A stretch of 7,718 nt of DNA from Campylobacterota bacterium. Its GTDB lineage: Bacteria > Campylobacterota > Campylobacteria > Campylobacterales > Sulfurovaceae. Each line of letters opens with the position of its first letter. Position 1 is the stretch's first letter. The notes beneath the pieces were generated by a model that made no database searches, was not told the DNA's origin, and worked only from the letters and a program-made list of their open reading frames with translations. The stretch is from positions 1-7,718 of the forward strand of contig QMKT01000093.1 of assembly GCA_003646505.1 (NCBI GenBank). The letters run 5' to 3'. Below are positions 6,686-7,718 of this stretch, piece by piece. Both the position numbers and the translations under genes were made by a program.

Positions 6686-7038
6686 TGAAGTTTCTTTTGG
6701 ATGCACAACTTCCTAAGAAGTTGTCACTTTTCTTAAAGTATAAAGGTCATGATGTACTTCATACTCTTGACTTACCCAATAAAAACAGAAGTAAAGACAG
6801 TGAACTGAATATTATATCTATAGAAGAAAAAAGGGTTGTAGTTTCCAAAGATATGGATTTTGTAGAATCCTTACTCATTTCAGATAAACCCTATAAATTA
6901 CTTTATGTTAATACTGGAAACATCAATAATAATCAATTACAAGAACTTTTTTCTAAGACTTTAGAACAACTTGTTTTGTGTTTAGAAGAAAATAGATTTG
7001 TTGAGTTGACATATGAAAATATTATCGCACATGGATAA
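6685..7038 (+). CDS. DUF5615 PIN-like toxin
   Basis: The 117-residue product begins MKFLLDAQLPKKLSLFLK, close to the DUF5615 opening (MKFLLDENLP in typical members), followed by GHDV (21-24) and VVSKDMDF (52-59). Acidic residues D6, D38, D56 and D58 are the likely metal-binding set of the PIN-like fold, so the protein is probably a ribonuclease; its target cannot be read from sequence. The motif reads DAQLP where DENLP is usual, losing one acidic residue. The start overlaps the antitoxin stop by one base and has only a distant AAGG (6668-6671), so translation is probably coupled. The ORF is intact, which suggests the module is still functional. The prmC start lies two bases after the toxin stop. 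Confidence 0.82.
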   Translation: MKFLLDAQLPKKLSLFLKYKGHDVLHTLDLPNKNRSKDSELNIISIEEKRVVVSKDMDFVESLLISDKPYKLLYVNTGNINNNQLQELFSKTLEQLVLCLEENRFVELTYENIIAHG

Positions 7039-7040
7039 TA

Positions 7041-7718
7041 ATGACCATTAAAGAAGCACTGACTTGGGGAAAAGAACAGCTTCAAGAATCTTGTGAACGT
7101 CCTTCTTTTGAAGCAGAACTACTTTTAGCTTACCACTTGAAGCAAGATCGTATGTACTTGATCACACATGATGATGAAATAGTGGATGATCAAGAAAGCT
7201 TTGAAAAACTTGTACACAGAAGAGCGGAAAATGAACCTTACGAATATATTGTAGGAGAAGCAAGCTTTTATGATATTCATCTTTCTGTTGAAAAAGGTGT
7301 ACTCATCCCCCGTCCTGAGACAGAGATATTGATCGATATGGTCTCAAAGATCGTAGAAGAAGAAAACATAACACAGATCGTAGAGATAGGGGTGGGTTCT
7401 GGAGCAATTTCGGTGATATTGGCTCGAAAATTTCCTCAGTTAAAAATGATCGCAACAGATATCTGTGATGCTCCATTAAAAGTTGCAAAACAAAACATAG
7501 AGACCTTTGGATTGGAAAAACAGATAGAACTTCGTAAGTCTAATCTCATTGATATGGTTAGTGAACCTATCCAACTAGTAGTATCAAATCCACCGTACAT
7601 TGCTGAAGATTTTTTACTGGAATCCAATGTTGTAGACTATGAACCAAAAGAGGCACTTTTTGGTGGTAGGGTAGGTGATGAACTTCTCAAGCAGATCATC
7701 TTGGATGTGAAAGCCAGA
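7041..7718 (+). CDS. prmC: Release factor glutamine methyltransferase, 5' part (runs off the window)
   Basis: PrmC (HemK) transfers a methyl group from S-adenosylmethionine to the glutamine of the GGQ motif in release factors RF1 and RF2, improving translation termination. The first 226 codons are present. The small N-terminal helical domain covers about 1-75. GVLIPRPETE (86-95) is the family signature before the methyltransferase fold, EIGVGSGAISV (115-125) is the SAM-binding loop (GTGSG is commoner), and NPPY (183-186) is the catalytic motif that holds the target glutamine. About 50 C-terminal residues are missing, judging from the E. coli length of 277 as remembered. The ATG lies two bases after the toxin stop with only GGA (7033-7035) as a ribosome site, so expression may depend on translation of the toxin gene. 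Confidence 0.92.
   Translation, partial: MTIKEALTWGKEQLQESCERPSFEAELLLAYHLKQDRMYLITHDDEIVDDQESFEKLVHRRAENEPYEYIVGEASFYDIHLSVEKGVLIPRPETEILIDMVSKIVEEENITQIVEIGVGSGAISVILARKFPQLKMIATDICDAPLKVAKQNIETFGLEKQIELRKSNLIDMVSEPIQLVVSNPPYIAEDFLLESNVVDYEPKEALFGGRVGDELLKQIILDVKAR

Noticed and set aside
1..7718. Insertion sequences, CRISPR arrays, tRNA or rRNA genes
   Set aside because: No transposase-like frame, no regularly spaced direct repeats, and no tRNA or rRNA sequence was recognised on either strand.

Overview
This AT-rich window looks like a chromosomal segment from a Campylobacterota bacterium, probably of the Sulfurovum/Sulfurimonas type. That placement is an inference. It rests on the threonine synthase N-terminus (MQFIETRGNDG), the extended -10 promoters with little visible -35, and an M48 protease / prmC neighbourhood that I recall as adjacent in Helicobacter pylori (HP0382/HP0381). 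Most of it is housekeeping. The two accessory-looking parts are a leader RNA at the left end and a small toxin-antitoxin pair at the right.

Layout. Bases 1-53 may hold the last codons of an upstream gene. Bases 54-469 contain no protein gene on the + strand. They do contain a promoter (-10 at 93-98) followed at once by an RNA that fits the GEMM / cyclic-di-GMP-I riboswitch fold (116-197): P1, P2 with a GNRA loop, P3, and the conserved core nucleotides are all recognisable. About 220 bases of gene-free DNA follow, then a second promoter (-10 at 415-420) for thrC (470-1936). Fourteen bases after thrC lies a secreted protein gene with two LysM domains and a C-terminal 3D-type double-psi barrel (1951-3099). 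Facing it, stop codon against stop codon with no spacer, is uup, an ABC-F ATPase on the minus strand (3100-5034).

The uup promoter region is shared divergently with a Ste24-like membrane zinc protease (best start 5133, end 6398). After it on the same strand come a DUF433 antitoxin (6449-6685), a DUF5615 PIN-like toxin (6685-7038, start overlapping the antitoxin stop) and the first 226 codons of prmC (7041 to the window end), the methyltransferase for peptide-chain release factors.

How they work together. thrC and the LysM/3D gene look co-transcribed, possibly with read-through from the riboswitch leader. The right-hand genes form a run in which the toxin-antitoxin pair appears to have been inserted between the protease gene and prmC, leaving prmC with a weak ribosome binding site two bases after the toxin stop. 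The strongest candidate for something overlooked is the riboswitch. It has its own promoter and good core conservation, but no gene directly behind it; the nearest downstream gene, threonine synthase, is not a usual target of c-di-GMP control.
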